64,000 nt of DNA, taken from the NCBI GenBank assembly GCA_037447655.1, contig JBBHKE010003537.1, positions 39,144 through 103,143 of the forward strand, in the 5' to 3' direction. The translations under genes and the position numbers were made by a program. Below, piece after piece: positions 62,591 to 64,000 of this stretch (position 1 is its first letter; each line of letters opens with the position of its first letter). The DNA comes from Zygnema cylindricum (lineage: Eukaryota > Streptophyta > Zygnematophyceae > Zygnematales > Zygnemataceae). A model generated the notes under the pieces. The model saw only the letters and a program-made list of their open reading frames with translations, did not search any database and was not told where the DNA came from.

Positions 62591-64000
62591 ACAGAGCCAG
62601 TTTCATCATGGCTTCACAGGATCGTCACAACGAGGAAATGCACTATTCTCGGCATCTTCATCTCATCATGACGAGTCTCTCTCACTCTCTAACGAAGAGG
62701 ATGATGATCTATTTGCAATGGCGGCAGCAATGGAGGGCGCTAAAGACAATGGATGGATAATGGACACGGGAGCATCGGCCCACATGTGCTGGAACAAAAC
62801 CGTTTTCAAAAATCTGCAATCAACACCAGAGAAAAATATCTACTATGCATGTGGAATGAGTGTGCAAACGCGGGCTGTAGGTGATGTCTCCTTGCTAGTT
62901 GATTAAGAGGGCAAGGTTGTTGAGAGAACTCTTCATAATGTTCTTTTTGTCCCAGGTTTTAATAAAAATTTGTTCTCAACTTCTTTGGTAGAAAGTAAAG
63001 GGTTTGAGGTCAATCTGAAACACGGCAGGCAGGTTGTTAGCAAAAATGGAAAAATTGCAGTTACCGGAACTAGAGATGCCAGCAAAATGTATTGAATGGA
63101 TTTGCCGGATAATAAAAAAAATGATGTTTTGTATTCTGGTGCATTATCCTCAGATGAGCTGGGAAAAAGGTTAGGCCATGAATTACATGTACGGCAGCGT
63201 AAATTTAAAATAGAAGGCTCACTATGTCAAACAGTCACCAATTTGATGGATGTGCAGAGGAAAGATACAGATACCGTTTCTCAAGAATCTGAACATAGGT
63301 CTACTAAACTTTTGCAACTCATTCATTCTGATGTTTTCGGTCCTGCAAAGGTACCATCTGCCGGGGGGATGAAATATATGGTTATGTTTACAGATGATTT
63401 TTGGAGGTTTATTAAGGTTTACTTCATGAAAGAAAAGAGTGAAGTCTTCACTCATTTTCAAAACTACAAAGCGTGGGTGGAAAAACTACACGGTCTACCA
63501 ATTTTGGAGCTTAGATCGGACAATGGCGGGGAATATACATCAAAAGAGTTTGAAAACTTCTTACTCAAAGAAGGTATAGGTCACAAATTGACTGTCCCAT
63601 ACTCTCCAGAACAGAATATGGTCTCAGAAAGACTAAATACAACTATCACAGAGAGCTCTAGGTCCATGCTTGCGGATAAGGACGTAGATCCGAAATTCTG
63701 GGCTGAAGCATTAAATTGTGCAGTTTATATCAAAAATAGGATAGGTTCAAGATCGATAGAAACCACTCCTTATGAGATCTGGACGGGTAGAAAATTGGAT
63801 ATCAGTCACTTCAAAGTCTTTGGAAGTAAATGTTTTGTTTTGGATAGTCCAATGATAGATGGAAAATGGAACGTAAAGGATTGCCGGGCATTTTGTTAGG
63901 ATATGATGATCACTCTAAAGGCTATAGAGTGTTTGTTTTTGAGAGACAGAAAATCATTGTGGCAAGGAATATCATTGTGAAAGATGAACTAGACTCGATA
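62591..64000 (+). pseudogene. Element I protease and integrase, cut by window end
   Basis: The protease active site is intact: GWIMDTGASAHMCWNKTVFK (about 62749-62808), then MSVQTRAVGDVSLLVD and a TAA (62905). A TGA at 63093 interrupts KMY-MDLPDN. The pre-integrase zinc region is garbled by frameshifts near 63160-63280. The integrase core reads FTDDFWRFIKVYFMKEKSEV, LRSDNGGEYTSKEFENF and PEQNMVSERLNTTITESSRS, so the D-D-E residues are present, though NGVSER has become NMVSER. It continues to DCRAFC and a stop at 63897, after a frameshift in WKMEPKGLPGILLGY, and runs beyond 64000. Confidence 0.87.

Overview
The window comes from a plant-like nuclear genome. The evidence is the dominance of Ty1/copia and chromodomain Ty3/gypsy retrotransposons, primer-binding sites that match initiator-Met tRNA, interspersed CCCTAAA (plant telomere-type) motifs and a long CT-rich leader in front of the one candidate host gene. 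The species cannot be named from the sequence; a non-seed land plant would fit but is not proven. Almost everything is nested or decayed retroelement, and no intact multi-domain gene is present.

Regions. 1-5808: minus-strand copia element A, its 3' end cut by the window edge, with an unexplained 0.9 kb insert in the protease region. 5809-6315: an older minus-strand copia RNase H remnant. 6316-25680: plus-strand copia B, split by three later insertions: chromovirus D (10102-17390, site duplication GTAAA), a solo LTR of another family (17828-19050, GAGGT) and minus-strand copia C (19132-25197, GGAAG/AGAAG). 25681-32456: a truncated LTR, a copia pol piece, one shared LTR and copia G. 32457-38262: a CG-rich LTR-like block and degenerate minus-strand copia E with its LTR. 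38263-38815: a copia 3' fragment. 38816-42150: homopolymer-rich DNA, then a small unidentified minus-strand reading frame behind about 1 kb of GA/CT microsatellite. 42151-46040: GTAC-rich non-coding DNA with a perfect 24-bp palindrome and degenerate CCCTAAA-led repeats. 46041-47760: a solo copia LTR (CTCCT duplication) beside a broken non-LTR-type reverse transcriptase tail. 48722-60707: about 5.6 kb of a 40-bp satellite split by copia J (52361-58228) and by a 514-bp miniature element (58494-59007). 60708-64000: a copia 3' end, an LTR and copia I, which runs off the window.

Two things stand out. First, the 514-bp element at 58494-59007 has LTRs of 229 and 228 bp, a Met-tRNA primer site, a G-rich polypurine tract and an ATAAC site duplication, so it is a TRIM. 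Each LTR carries a complete 72-nt tRNA-like cloverleaf with A box, B box and a T4 stop. Second, in the main copia family the LTR contains the gag start codon and about the first 19 codons, and gag then reads straight through a primer site that resembles the anticodon-arm (half-tRNA) primer of Drosophila copia. Four LTR copies in this window with definable ends support this.

How the parts relate: the autonomous-type elements (A, B, C, G, I, J and D) encode Gag, protease, integrase, reverse transcriptase and RNase H, but every copy here carries stops or frameshifts. The TRIM encodes nothing and would have to borrow such enzymes from another copy. The satellite and the older elements are passive targets.
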